A DNA stretch of 57,938 nt from NCBI GenBank assembly GCA_024709225.1, contig JANJXC010000009.1, forward strand, positions 1 to 57,938. Direction: 5' to 3'. The notes under the pieces were generated by a model. That model was not told where the DNA came from and searched no databases. It saw only the letters and a program-made list of their open reading frames with translations. Below are positions 17,833 through 26,454 of this stretch, piece after piece; position 1 is the first letter of the stretch, and each line of letters starts with the position of its first letter. The translations under genes were made by a program, and so were the position numbers. This DNA is from Gammaproteobacteria bacterium. Its GTDB lineage: Bacteria > Pseudomonadota > Gammaproteobacteria > Thiohalomonadales > Thiohalomonadaceae.

Positions 17833-20021
17833 GGCGCCTCACCTCCGGACCGCGGCCGGTGGTGCTGCTGCTGGTGCTGCTGCTCGCCTCGTTCTATCTG
17901 ATGAGCGGCGCCATCCAGAACACGGCCCTGTTCGGCCGGCTCTATTCACTGCTGCTGGCGGTGAACATCCTCGCCCTGCTGCTGCTCATCGCCCTCATTG
18001 GCCGCAACCTGATCCACCTGCTGCAACAGTATCGCGAGCATGCCCCCGGCTCACGCCTGACCCTGCGCCTGGTGGTGATGTTCGTTCTGCTGGCCCTGGC
18101 GCCGGTATCGGTGGTGTACTACTTCTCGCTGCAATTCCTCCACCGCGGCATCGACAGCTGGTTCGACCTGCGGGTGGAAAAATCACTGCAGGACGCCCTC
18201 GAACTGGGTCGCGCCTCCCTGGACGGCCGCCTGCGCGAGTTGCTGCGCCAGACCCGCCAGGCCGCCGGTGAGTTGGGGCCGGTACCAGACAGTGCGGCGG
18301 CGCTCAAGCTCAATGAACTGCGCCAGCAGGGCGAGGCCGGGGAGATGACCCTGCTCACCCTGCGCGGCCACGTCATCGCCAGCGCCAGCGTGGACCCCAG
18401 CACCATCATTCCGGCCATGCCCAGCGAGGCGGTGTTGCAGCAGCTGCGCCAGGGTCTGGACTACGCCCGCCTGGAGCCGCTGGGCGAGGCGGGCATGCAC
18501 GTCCGTGTCGCCATCACCCTGCCGGCACCGCAGCCGGGCAGCGAGCCGCGCGTGCTGCATGCCCTGTTCCCGGTGGCAGAGCGGCTCAGCCTGCTGGCCG
18601 ACAGCGTGCAGGAGGCCTACTCCCAGTACACCGAGCTGGCCTTTCTGCGCCAGCCGCTGAAGTACAGCTTCACCCTCACCCTGTCGCTGATCCTGCTGCT
18701 GTCCCTGCTCACCGCGGTGTGGGCCGCCTTCTTCTCCGCACGCCGCCTGGTGGCGCCGATCAGGGACCTCGCCGAGGGCACCCGCGCCGTGGCCGCCGGC
18801 GACTACGACATGCGCCTGCCCCTGCCCGGGCGCGATGAGCTGGGCTTTCTGGTGCGTTCGTTCAATGAGATGACCTACAAGATCGCCCAGAGCCAGCAGG
18901 CGGCGCATCACAGCCAGCGCCAGGCCGAGGAACAGCGCACCTACCTGGAGGCCGTGCTCGGCCGCCTGTCCTCCGGCGTACTCACCCTGGACGGCAATGG
19001 CGTGCTGCACACGGTCAACGCCGCCGCCGGTCACATCCTGGGGACCGCCCTGGAAGACACCCTGGGCCAGCCCCTGCAGGAACTGCCGGGACGCCATCCG
19101 GCGCTGGATCAGTTCGTCGAGGCGCTGCTGCCGCACCTCAATCCCACCGAGCCGGAATGGCGCGCGGAACTGGTGCTGTTCGGCCAGAAGGGGCGCCAGG
19201 TATTGATGTGCCGCGGCGCACTGCTGCCGCGCAGCGAGCAGATCGGCGGTGGCCATGTCATCGTATTCGACGACATCACCAACCTGATCCAGGCCCAGCG
19301 CGACGCCGCCTGGGGCGAGGTGGCGCGGCGCCTGGCCCACGAGATCAAGAATCCGCTGACCCCGATCCAGCTCTCCGCCGAACGCCTGCGCCACAAATAC
19401 CTCGCCACCATGCCGGCCGCCGACGCCGAGGTATTGGACCGCGCCACCCATACCATCGTGCAGCAGGTGGAGACCATGAAGGAGATGGTGAAGGCCTTCT
19501 CCGAATACGCCCGCCCGCCGCAGATCCGGCTGGAAATGGTGGGCATGAACCGCATCGTCAGCGAAGTGGTGGAGCTGTATCAGACCGAACAGCGCAGCAT
19601 CAGCTTCGATCTGCAGCTGGACCCGCGCACCCCCGCCATCGAGGCCGATGCCGGTCGTCTGCGCCAGGTGCTGCACAACCTGATCAAGAATGCGCTGGAG
19701 GCCTGCGGCCACGACGGCGCACACATCATCATCACCACCCATTGCGCCGAGCAGACCGGTTGCCGCTATGTGGAACTGCGGGTATGCGACGACGGCCCCG
19801 GCATCCCCGAAGAGCTGCTGTCCAACCTGTTCGAGCCCTATGTCACCAGCAAGCCCAAGGGCACCGGCTTGGGGCTGGCCATCGTCAAGAAGATCGTGGA
19901 AGAGCATGGCGGCATGATTTGGGTGGAGAACATGCCGGATGGCGGTGCCTGCATTATGATTCGACTGCCGGTGAAGGCTAAGAACGAGGGGCTGGCGACT
20001 AGAAATCAGATACAAGAGTAA
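17814..20021 (+). CDS. ntrY: NtrY-like membrane sensor histidine kinase
   Basis: Sensor kinase of about 735 residues. Two hydrophobic segments occupy roughly residues 15-65 and a third lies near 85-110. A periplasmic region follows, then another membrane segment (about 285-310), a HAMP linker (RLVAPIRDLAEGTRAVAAGDYDM), a PAS domain (about 370-480), HisKA with RRLAHEIKNPLTPIQL, and HATPase with NLIKNALEA, DDGPGIPEELL and GTGLGLAIVKKI. The start at 17814 overlaps DUF4390; a GTG at 17805 is also possible. The last six codons and the stop lie inside the left arm of the repeat at 20007, so the native C-terminus has apparently been extended or replaced by repeat sequence. The cognate regulator is ntrX. 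Confidence 0.9.
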   Translation: MFLDTLRRLTSGPRPVVLLLVLLLASFYLMSGAIQNTALFGRLYSLLLAVNILALLLLIALIGRNLIHLLQQYREHAPGSRLTLRLVVMFVLLALAPVSVVYYFSLQFLHRGIDSWFDLRVEKSLQDALELGRASLDGRLRELLRQTRQAAGELGPVPDSAAALKLNELRQQGEAGEMTLLTLRGHVIASASVDPSTIIPAMPSEAVLQQLRQGLDYARLEPLGEAGMHVRVAITLPAPQPGSEPRVLHALFPVAERLSLLADSVQEAYSQYTELAFLRQPLKYSFTLTLSLILLLSLLTAVWAAFFSARRLVAPIRDLAEGTRAVAAGDYDMRLPLPGRDELGFLVRSFNEMTYKIAQSQQAAHHSQRQAEEQRTYLEAVLGRLSSGVLTLDGNGVLHTVNAAAGHILGTALEDTLGQPLQELPGRHPALDQFVEALLPHLNPTEPEWRAELVLFGQKGRQVLMCRGALLPRSEQIGGGHVIVFDDITNLIQAQRDAAWGEVARRLAHEIKNPLTPIQLSAERLRHKYLATMPAADAEVLDRATHTIVQQVETMKEMVKAFSEYARPPQIRLEMVGMNRIVSEVVELYQTEQRSISFDLQLDPRTPAIEADAGRLRQVLHNLIKNALEACGHDGAHIIITTHCAEQTGCRYVELRVCDDGPGIPEELLSNLFEPYVTSKPKGTGLGLAIVKKIVEEHGGMIWVENMPDGGACIMIRLPVKAKNEGLATRNQIQE

Positions 20022-20136
20022 AGAAGAAAGATACAAGGGAAGGTGTGCGCTGCGCACACGGTGGTTTGAATTCAATACCGCATCAGCGCAGCGAATTCAT
20101 TCCCTTGTATCTTGTCACTTGTATCTTGTATCTCTG
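20007..20136. repeat. Inverted short-period repeat element, GATACAAG type
   Basis: Left arm 20007-20040 has CAGATACAAG and GATACAAGGGA; right arm 20101-20136 is its near complement (TCCCTTGTATCTTG and two further TTGTATC copies). The centre contains the perfect hairpin GTGTGCGCTGCGCACAC (20043-20059). It fills the ntrY-ntrX gap; the ntrY stop codon is in the left arm. Confidence 0.88.
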
Positions 20137-20171
20137 CTCCAACCCCTGATTCACACTGAGGAACACAAACG

Positions 20172-21536
20172 ATGGCGCACGGCTACATCCTGGTAGTGGA
20201 CGACGAACCGGACATCCGTTCGCTGCTGCAGGACATCCTGCGCGACGAAGGTTACGAGGTGGATACGGCAGAGAATGCGGCGGCGGCACGCAAGGCCCGC
20301 CGCGCACACCGCCCCGACCTGGTCCTGCTCGATATCTGGATGCCGGACACCGACGGCATCTCCCTGCTCAAGGAGTGGACCGAGGAAGGCCCACTCACCT
20401 CCCCGGTGATCATGATGTCGGGGCACGGCACGGTGGAAACAGCCGTGGAGGCCACCCGCCTCGGCGCCTATGACTTCATCGAAAAGCCGCTGTCCCTGGC
20501 CAAGCTGCTGGTAACGGTGGAGCGCGCACTGGAGGCCTACAATCTGCACCGCGAAAACATCGGCCTCAAACGCCTAGCGCAGCCGGTGGGCGAACCGGTG
20601 GGCCGCAGCGCCGCCATGCAGCAGTTGCGCGAACAGGTACGCCGTGTCGCCCAGCACAGCACCACCGTGCTGATCAGCGGTGAGCCGGGCGCCGGCAAGG
20701 GCGTGATGGCGCGCTATCTCCATGCCTGCAGCCCGCGCCGTGACGGCCCCTTCATCGCCGTCGGCGTGGCCTCGCTGCTGGGCGACAACGCCACCATCGA
20801 ACTGTTCGGCAGCGAGGAGGGCGACAGGGTGCATTATGGCCTGCTCGAACAGGCCAACGGCGGCACCCTGTTCCTCGACGACATCGCCGACATGGACAGC
20901 GCCACCCAGGCGCGGCTGCTCGGCGCACTGGAGACGCGCAGCTACCATCGCGTCGGCGGCACCGACCCGGTCAAGGTGGATGTGCGCGTCATCGCCGCGA
21001 CTCACTATGACCTCGGCCAGCGCGTGCGCGACGGCCAGTTCCGCAACGATCTGTACTACCACCTCAACGTGGTGCCGCTCAGCGTCCCGCCGCTGCGCAC
21101 GCACAGCGAAGATGTCACCGACCTCATCGCCTTCTACATCGACCATTTCGTCAGCCAGGAGAAGCTGCCCTATCGCGCCTTCACCGTGGCGGCGCAAAAC
21201 CGTCTGCGCAATTATGGCTGGCCGGGCAATGTGCGCGAGCTGCGCAATCTGGTACAGCGCCTGCTCATCGTCGGCGGCAGCGGGGACATCGATGCCGCCG
21301 AGATTGAGGCCGCCCTGGGCGCACTCAGCGCCGCGCTTGCACCCGCGGCCATGACACCCGACACCGACCTGCCGCTGCGCGAAGCACGTGAAAATTTCGA
21401 GCGCCGCTACTTTACCGAGTTGCTCGCCCGCCATGACGGCAACATCAACCAGGTGGCGCAACACTCGGGTATCGAGCGTACCCACCTGTATCGCAAACTG
21501 AAATCCTTGGGTATTGATACCAAGAACAGGAGTTAA
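20172..21536 (+). CDS. ntrX: NtrX-like response regulator lacking the GAFTGA loop
   Basis: Response regulator of 454 residues with receiver, AAA+ and Fis-type HTH domains, the layout of sigma-54 activators. The receiver is complete (VVDDEP, phospho-acceptor D54 in VLLDIWMPDTDG, Lys in FIEKPL). Walker A is GEPGAGKG and Walker B is GTLFLDDIADMD. The GAFTGA loop that contacts sigma-54 should follow ELFG; instead ELFGSEEGDRVHYGLLEQA runs on with a shortened, unrelated sequence. DNA-binding C-terminus: NINQVAQHSGIERTHLYRKL. It therefore probably does not activate sigma-54 polymerase and may act at sigma-70 promoters or as a repressor, as suggested for some NtrX proteins. Partner of the upstream kinase. 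Confidence 0.9.
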   Translation: MAHGYILVVDDEPDIRSLLQDILRDEGYEVDTAENAAAARKARRAHRPDLVLLDIWMPDTDGISLLKEWTEEGPLTSPVIMMSGHGTVETAVEATRLGAYDFIEKPLSLAKLLVTVERALEAYNLHRENIGLKRLAQPVGEPVGRSAAMQQLREQVRRVAQHSTTVLISGEPGAGKGVMARYLHACSPRRDGPFIAVGVASLLGDNATIELFGSEEGDRVHYGLLEQANGGTLFLDDIADMDSATQARLLGALETRSYHRVGGTDPVKVDVRVIAATHYDLGQRVRDGQFRNDLYYHLNVVPLSVPPLRTHSEDVTDLIAFYIDHFVSQEKLPYRAFTVAAQNRLRNYGWPGNVRELRNLVQRLLIVGGSGDIDAAEIEAALGALSAALAPAAMTPDTDLPLREARENFERRYFTELLARHDGNINQVAQHSGIERTHLYRKLKSLGIDTKNRS

Positions 21537-21664
21537 ATCAGATACCAGTGCCCAGATACAGGGGTGTGGACTCGCTCCGCTGCTGCCGTTTTGCATCAAA
21601 ACGGTCGTGCGCGTAGCGCACTCCTCTCTTTGTATCTTGCCACTTGTAACTTGTATCTGCTTTT
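21537..21664. repeat. Inverted short-period repeat element, GATACAAG type
   Basis: Left arm 21537-21564 (ATCAGATACCAG, CAGATACAGG) faces right arm 21629-21664 (TTGTATCTTG, TTGTAACTTGTATCTG). The centre holds two perfect hairpins, CCGTTTTG/CAAAACGG (21586-21604) and GTGCGC/GCGCAC (21607-21621). It occupies most of the ntrX-trkA gap. Confidence 0.87.
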
Positions 21665-21710
21665 GAGCCTCAACTACAATGCGCGCCCAACGCACAGCGG
21701 AATCGCGGCC

Positions 21711-23084
21711 ATGAAGATCATCATCCTCGGCGCCGGCCAGGTGGGTTCCTCCCTCGCCAACAACCTCGCCAGCGAAGCCAACGACATTACCGTCGTCGAT
21801 ACCGAGCCGCAGCGCCTGCAGGCCCTGCAGGACCGCCTCGACCTGCGCACGGTGACCGGCCAGGCCTCGCATCCGGAGGTGCTGCTGCGCGCCGGCGCGG
21901 AAGACGCCGACATGCTGATCGCCGTCACCAACTCCGACGAGACCAACATGGTGGCGTGCCAGATCGCCTACTCGCTGTTCCGCACGCCCACCAAGATTGC
22001 CCGCGTGCGCGCCCTCGAATATCTGATGCACCCGCAGCTGTTCAATCCCGAGTCGATCCCCATCGATGTGCTGATCAGCCCGGAACAGCTGGTCACCGAC
22101 TACATCCACCGCCTGATCGAATATCCCGGTGCGTTGCAGGTGCTCAACTTTGCCGAGGGCAAGGTGCAACTGGTCGCGGTGAAGGCCTATTACGGCGGCC
22201 CGCTGGTGGGCCACGAATTGCAGACCCTGCGCCAGCACATGCCCGGCGTCGATACCCGCGTCGCCGCCATCTACCGCCGCAACCGTCCAATCATCCCGGA
22301 AGGCACCACCGTCATCGAGGCCGACGACGAGGTGTTCTTCATCGCCGCCAAGAAGGACATCCGTGCCGTGATGAGCGAGCTGCGCCGCCTGGAAAAGCCG
22401 GTGCGCCATGTGATCATTGCCGGTGGCGGCAATATCGGCAAACGCCTCGCCGCCGCGCTGGAAAACGACTATCAGGTCAAGCTGATCGATCACAACCCGG
22501 CGCGCGCCCGCGCCGTGTCGGAAGAGCTGTCGCGCACCATCGTGCTGCAGGGCGATGCCGCCGACGCCGAGCTGCTGCTGGCGGAGAACATCGAGGAGAC
22601 CGACGTGTTCTGCGCCCTCACCAACGACGACGAAGCCAACATCCTGTCGTCGATGCTGGCCAAACGCCTGGGCGCACGCAAGGTGATGACGCTGATCAAC
22701 CGCGCCGCCTACGTCGACCTGGTGGAAAGCGGCGAGATCGACGTCGCCATCTCGCCGCAGCAGGCCACCATCGGCTCCCTGCTCACCCACGTGCGCCGCG
22801 GCGACGTGGCAGCGGTGCATTCACTGCGCCGCGGTGCCGCCGAGGCCATCGAGGCGGTGGCGCACGGCGACAAGCAGTCGTCCAAGGTGGCGGGGCGCGC
22901 CGTGGAGGACATCAAGCTGCCGCACGGCACCACCATCGGCGCCATCGTGCGCGGCAGCGACGTGCTCATCGCCCACCACGACACGGTGATCGAGGCGGAG
23001 GACCACGTGATCCTGTTCGTGGTGGACAAGAAGCGCATTCCCGAAGTGGAACGTTTGTTCCAGGTCGGCATCACCTTCCTGTAG
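21711..23084 (+). CDS. trkA: Trk potassium system peripheral NAD-binding protein TrkA
   Basis: Cytoplasmic gating subunit of the Trk K+ transporter, 457 residues. It consists of two tandem RCK modules; each has a Rossmann N-part ([16 protein letters not shown] near residue 1; [15 protein letters not shown] near residue 231) followed by a TrkA-C domain. Conserved acidic tip residues (VVDTEPQRL) fit NAD binding. The ATG at 21711 begins at the expected residue. It precedes trkH by 6 bases, forming a trkA-trkH operon. Confidence 0.96.
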   Translation: MKIIILGAGQVGSSLANNLASEANDITVVDTEPQRLQALQDRLDLRTVTGQASHPEVLLRAGAEDADMLIAVTNSDETNMVACQIAYSLFRTPTKIARVRALEYLMHPQLFNPESIPIDVLISPEQLVTDYIHRLIEYPGALQVLNFAEGKVQLVAVKAYYGGPLVGHELQTLRQHMPGVDTRVAAIYRRNRPIIPEGTTVIEADDEVFFIAAKKDIRAVMSELRRLEKPVRHVIIAGGGNIGKRLAAALENDYQVKLIDHNPARARAVSEELSRTIVLQGDAADAELLLAENIEETDVFCALTNDDEANILSSMLAKRLGARKVMTLINRAAYVDLVESGEIDVAISPQQATIGSLLTHVRRGDVAAVHSLRRGAAEAIEAVAHGDKQSSKVAGRAVEDIKLPHGTTIGAIVRGSDVLIAHHDTVIEAEDHVILFVVDKKRIPEVERLFQVGITFL

Positions 23085-23090
23085 ACCAAC

Positions 23091-24536
23091 ATGCGCCTGC
23101 CGCTCATCGCCCGCCTGCTCGGCATCTTCCTGGTCATCTTCGCCGCGACGCTGTTTCCTCCCGCCGCCATCGCCTGGTACACCGGCGACGGCCAGCTGGA
23201 CAACTTCCTGCTCAGCCAGGGCCTGCTGGTGCTGCTCGGCCTGGTGTTCTGGCTGCCGGGCCGCGGCCATACCGGCAACCTGCGCACGCGCGAGGCCTTC
23301 GTGGTGGTGACGCTGTTCTGGAGCGTGATCGGCCTCACCGCCGCGCTGCCGCTGGTGCTGGGCCTCGACATCTCGATCACCGACGCCGCCTTCGAGGCGG
23401 TCTCCGGTTTCACCACCACCGGCGCCACCGTGCTGTCCGGCCTGGACACCATGCCACCATCGCTCCTGATGTACCGCCAGCAGCTGCAGTGGCTGGGCGG
23501 CGCGGGCGTCATCGTGCTGGCCATCGCCATCCTGCCCATGCTCGGCGTCGGTGGCATGCAGCTGTTCCGCGCCGAGACCGCCGGCCCGATGAAGGACGAA
23601 AAGATTACCCCGCGCATCACGCAGACGGCGCGTGCGCTGTGGGGCATCTACGTCGGCTTCACCATCGCCTGCGCCCTGGCCTACTGGGCCGCCGGCATGT
23701 CCGCCTTCGATGCCATCGCCCACAGCTTCAGTACCGTCTCCACCGCCGGCTTCTCCACCTACGATGCCAGTCTTGCCTACTTCGACAGCGTGGCCATCGA
23801 AACCATCGCCATCGTCTTCATGCTGCTCGGCGGCGTCAGCTTCAACGTGCACTTCATCGTCCTGCGCATGCGCAGCGCCAAGGTCTACTGGCACGACACG
23901 CAGACGGCCGTGTTCTTTGCGGTGGTGGCGGCACTGATCCTGATCATCACGCTGACGCTTTTCGTTACCGGACACTATGACGACATCGGCACCGCCCTGC
24001 GCCACTCCGCCTTCCAGGTTGCCTCGGTAATCACCACCTCGGGCTTCAGCACCGATGACTTCTCCGTCTGGCCTCTGTTCCTGCCGGTGCTGCTGATCTT
24101 CACCAGCTTCATCGGCGGCTGCGCCGGCTCCACCTCCGGCGGCATGAAGGTGATCCGCTTCATCATCCTGGCCAAGGAAGGCTCACGCGAGCTGTGGCGG
24201 CTGCTGCACCCCAGCATCATCCGTCCCATCAAGCTGGGCGGCCGCGCCCTGCCCGAGCGTGTCATTGACGCGGTGTGGGGCTTCTTCGCCCTCTATATCG
24301 CGGTGTTCGCCTTCCTCATGCTGCTGGTGATGGCCACCGGTGTGGATCAGGTCACCGCCTTCGGCGCCGTCGCCTCCGCCCTCAACAACCTCGGCCCCGG
24401 CCTGGGCGAGGTCGGCATGAGCTTTGCGCCGCTCAACGACACGGCCACCTGGATCTGCACCTTCGCCATGCTGCTCGGCCGCCTGGAGATCTTCACCATC
24501 CTGGCGCTGCTGTCGCCCATGTTCTGGCGGAAATAG
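23091..24536 (+). CDS. trkH: Trk potassium transporter membrane subunit TrkH
   Basis: K+-translocating integral membrane subunit, 481 residues with about ten hydrophobic segments. The four pore-loop repeats can be seen: SGFTTTGATVL, STVSTAGFSTYD, VITTSGFSTDDF and LNNLGPGLGEVG, each with the conserved filter Gly. TrkA is directly upstream. It ends 13 bases before a CGAAACT tandem repeat. Confidence 0.96.
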   Translation: MRLPLIARLLGIFLVIFAATLFPPAAIAWYTGDGQLDNFLLSQGLLVLLGLVFWLPGRGHTGNLRTREAFVVVTLFWSVIGLTAALPLVLGLDISITDAAFEAVSGFTTTGATVLSGLDTMPPSLLMYRQQLQWLGGAGVIVLAIAILPMLGVGGMQLFRAETAGPMKDEKITPRITQTARALWGIYVGFTIACALAYWAAGMSAFDAIAHSFSTVSTAGFSTYDASLAYFDSVAIETIAIVFMLLGGVSFNVHFIVLRMRSAKVYWHDTQTAVFFAVVAALILIITLTLFVTGHYDDIGTALRHSAFQVASVITTSGFSTDDFSVWPLFLPVLLIFTSFIGGCAGSTSGGMKVIRFIILAKEGSRELWRLLHPSIIRPIKLGGRALPERVIDAVWGFFALYIAVFAFLMLLVMATGVDQVTAFGAVASALNNLGPGLGEVGMSFAPLNDTATWICTFAMLLGRLEIFTILALLSPMFWRK

Positions 24537-24549
24537 AAAACGGCAGTTG

Positions 24550-24583
24550 CGAAACTCGAAACTCGAAACTCGAAACTCGAAAC
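24550..24583 (+). repeat. Heptamer tandem repeat (CGAAACT, about 4.9 copies)
   Basis: Perfect 7-base direct repeat between the trkH stop and the GTG start of the methyltransferase, 6 bases from that start. No inverted partner is seen. Seven is not a multiple of three, so copy-number change would shift any frame read through it and alter spacing upstream of the GTG. Confidence 0.92.
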
Positions 24584-24589
24584 AAAAAA

Positions 24590-25165
24590 GTGTCCGACGC
24601 CGAAAAGTGGAACCGCCGCTACCTCGACGCCCAGGTCGGGGCCATCCCCCCGGTGCAGGTGCTGCGCGATTACGCCCACCTGCTACCGAACCACGGCCGC
24701 GCACTGGACCTCGCCTGCGGCCTCGGCGCCAACGCCCTGCTGCTCGCCGCCCACGGCCTCGACACCCTCGCCTGGGACATCTCTGCCGTGGCAGTGGACA
24801 AGCTCAACACCTATGCCCGCACTCACGGCCTGCCGCTCCACGCCGAGGTGCGCGACCTGACGCAACATGGCCTGCCGGAGCACCACTTCGATGTCATCGT
24901 GGTGAGCCGCTACCTGGAACGCAGCCTGTGCCCGGCCATCCAGGCCGCGCTCAAGCCCGGCGGCCTGCTCTACTACCAGACCTGGACCCGCGCCCAGGTG
25001 GACGAACACGGTCCCGCCAACCCCGCCTTCCGCCTGGCACGCAACGAACTGCTGCACCTGTTCGCCGAACTGGATGTCCTCGCCTATCGCGAGGAAGATA
25101 CCGTGGGCGAGACCGCGCGCGGCCTGCGCGATGAGGCCTATCTGGTGGCACAGCGGCCCGCCTGA
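24590..25165 (+). CDS. Class I SAM-dependent methyltransferase (TehB-like)
   Basis: Cytoplasmic protein of 191 residues. Motif I is ALDLACGLGANALLLA, followed by the acidic LAWDIS strand; motif IV region FDVIVVSRYLER and the later LLYYQTWTRAQ resemble TehB/UbiG-type methyltransferases. Substrate unknown. No ATG is usable; I chose the GTG at 24590 because homology starts just after it, though no clear ribosome site is visible and the frame is open upstream through the heptamer repeat. Confidence 0.8.
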   Translation: MSDAEKWNRRYLDAQVGAIPPVQVLRDYAHLLPNHGRALDLACGLGANALLLAAHGLDTLAWDISAVAVDKLNTYARTHGLPLHAEVRDLTQHGLPEHHFDVIVVSRYLERSLCPAIQAALKPGGLLYYQTWTRAQVDEHGPANPAFRLARNELLHLFAELDVLAYREEDTVGETARGLRDEAYLVAQRPA

Positions 25166-25203
25166 ACCTTGCCCGGCCCACACTGCGGCCCCATGTCCTG
25201 CTC

Positions 25204-25524
25204 ATGGACCCGACACCTCTGGAAAAACTGCTCGCCGCCGGCCAGGACAACCTGATGCTGCGTTTCGGCCTGGGCAGCGCGTATCTCAAGCAAGGAGACC
25301 ACGCGCGTGCCATCGACCATCTGCGCGCGGCCCTGCGCCACGACCCGGGCCACTCTGCCAGCCACAAGCTGCTGGGCAAGGCCCTGGCCGCTGCCGGCCG
25401 CCATACAGAGGCCATCGCGGCCTATGAAGACGGCATACGCAACGCCGAGGCCAAGGGGGATATCCAGGCGGCGAAGGAAATGAAGGTGTTTCTCAAGCGG
25501 CTGCAGACACCACCGCAGTCATGA
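25204..25524 (+). CDS. Small tetratricopeptide-repeat protein
   Basis: Protein of 106 residues with about two TPR motifs (LRFGLGSAYLKQGDHARAID and SHKLLGKALAAAGRHTEA) and a basic C-terminal helix. It has no signal peptide, so it is probably cytoplasmic and mediates protein contacts; the partner is unknown. It follows the methyltransferase by 38 bases and may be co-transcribed. The 122 bases after it hold nothing I recognise. Confidence 0.8.
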   Translation: MDPTPLEKLLAAGQDNLMLRFGLGSAYLKQGDHARAIDHLRAALRHDPGHSASHKLLGKALAAAGRHTEAIAAYEDGIRNAEAKGDIQAAKEMKVFLKRLQTPPQS

Positions 25525-25646
25525 CCCGGTTTATGACTTGAGCACCTGCTCGCCGGCGGTGTACATACGATGGCGGCAGATTACGGGTACCCGGCTGAGC
25601 CCCATGCCCTTATTACCCCGCATCGCCGGTACGCTGGCCGTACGGT

Positions 25647-26426
25647 TTACAGGGCATGGTCATAGTCGATGCGAAGTGGGGCGTGGTCGGAAAAACGCTG
25701 CGCCTTGTAGATTTCTGCGGCACGCACCTTGTCGCGCAGCGCCGGCGTAATCACCTGGTAATCGATACGCCAACCGACATTCTTGGCCCAGGCCTGGCCG
25801 CGGTTGGACCACCAGGTGTACTGTTCCGGGCGTGGGTCGACCACGCGAAAGGCATCCACGTAACCCCATGGCCCGAACACCTGATCGAGCCAGGCGCGCT
25901 CCTCCGGCAGGCAGCCGGAGTTCTTCTGGTTGCCCTTCCAGTTTTTGATGTCGATCTCCTGGTGCACGATATTCAGGTCGCCGCAGATGATCCATTCGCG
26001 CCCCTGCTGCCGCATCTGCCGCAGACGCTGGCCGAAGCGCTCCAGAAAACTGAATTTTACCTGCTGCCGTTCCTCGCCCGAGGAACCCGACGGCAGGTAG
26101 AGTGAGACGATGCTGAGCGGGCCGAAGTCGGCCTGAATGTAACGCCCTTCGGCGTCCATGTCCTCAAAGCCGGCACCCAGGGCGGTGATCACCCGATCCG
26201 GTTGACGGCGACTGTAGATGGCCACGCCGCTGTAGCCCTTTTTCTCCGCATCGACAAAATAGGCGTGGTAACCCTGCGGATAGTGGGCAGCCACATCGAG
26301 CTGATGTTCCTGCGCCTTGGTCTCCTGGAGGCAAACCACATCCGCGTCCTGCGCCACCATCCATTCGAAAAAACCCTTGCTGCTGGCAGAGCGAATGCCG
26401 TTCAGATTGGCGGTGATAATACGCAT
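25647..26426 (-). CDS. xth: Exodeoxyribonuclease III family protein (XthA; Crc-lineage relative)
   Basis: AP endonuclease/3' exonuclease fold of 259 residues. The catalytic residues are intact: ANLNGIRSA, CLQETKAQ (metal Glu), ICGDLNIVHQEIDIKNW (Asp-Asn) and FSDHAPLRIDYD (Asp-His). Over its whole length it resembles Pseudomonas Crc as I recall that sequence (HQ-DVKNW, PERAWLDEVFG, GYADALR, FSWW), and like crc it lies close to pyrE. Crc itself has lost these catalytic residues. I therefore call an active nuclease. It is divergent from pyrE with one membrane-protein gene between. Confidence 0.93.
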   Translation of the reverse strand: MRIITANLNGIRSASSKGFFEWMVAQDADVVCLQETKAQEHQLDVAAHYPQGYHAYFVDAEKKGYSGVAIYSRRQPDRVITALGAGFEDMDAEGRYIQADFGPLSIVSLYLPSGSSGEERQQVKFSFLERFGQRLRQMRQQGREWIICGDLNIVHQEIDIKNWKGNQKNSGCLPEERAWLDQVFGPWGYVDAFRVVDPRPEQYTWWSNRGQAWAKNVGWRIDYQVITPALRDKVRAAEIYKAQRFSDHAPLRIDYDHAL

Positions 26427-26454
26427 ACGGTCCAGTCTCTCGAGTTATCCATCA

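Noticed and set aside
18183-22820. Long minus-strand frames opposite ntrY and ntrX/trkA
   Set aside because: Kinase, AAA+ and RCK motifs lie on the plus strand; the antisense frames cross gene boundaries and repeats.
24550-24583. The heptamer array and other direct repeats as CRISPR arrays
   Set aside because: Units are 7-10 bases without unique spacers, and no cas genes are present.
25525-25646. A tRNA-like or attachment-site sequence after the TPR gene
   Set aside because: No cloverleaf or direct repeat could be drawn; nothing recognisable found.
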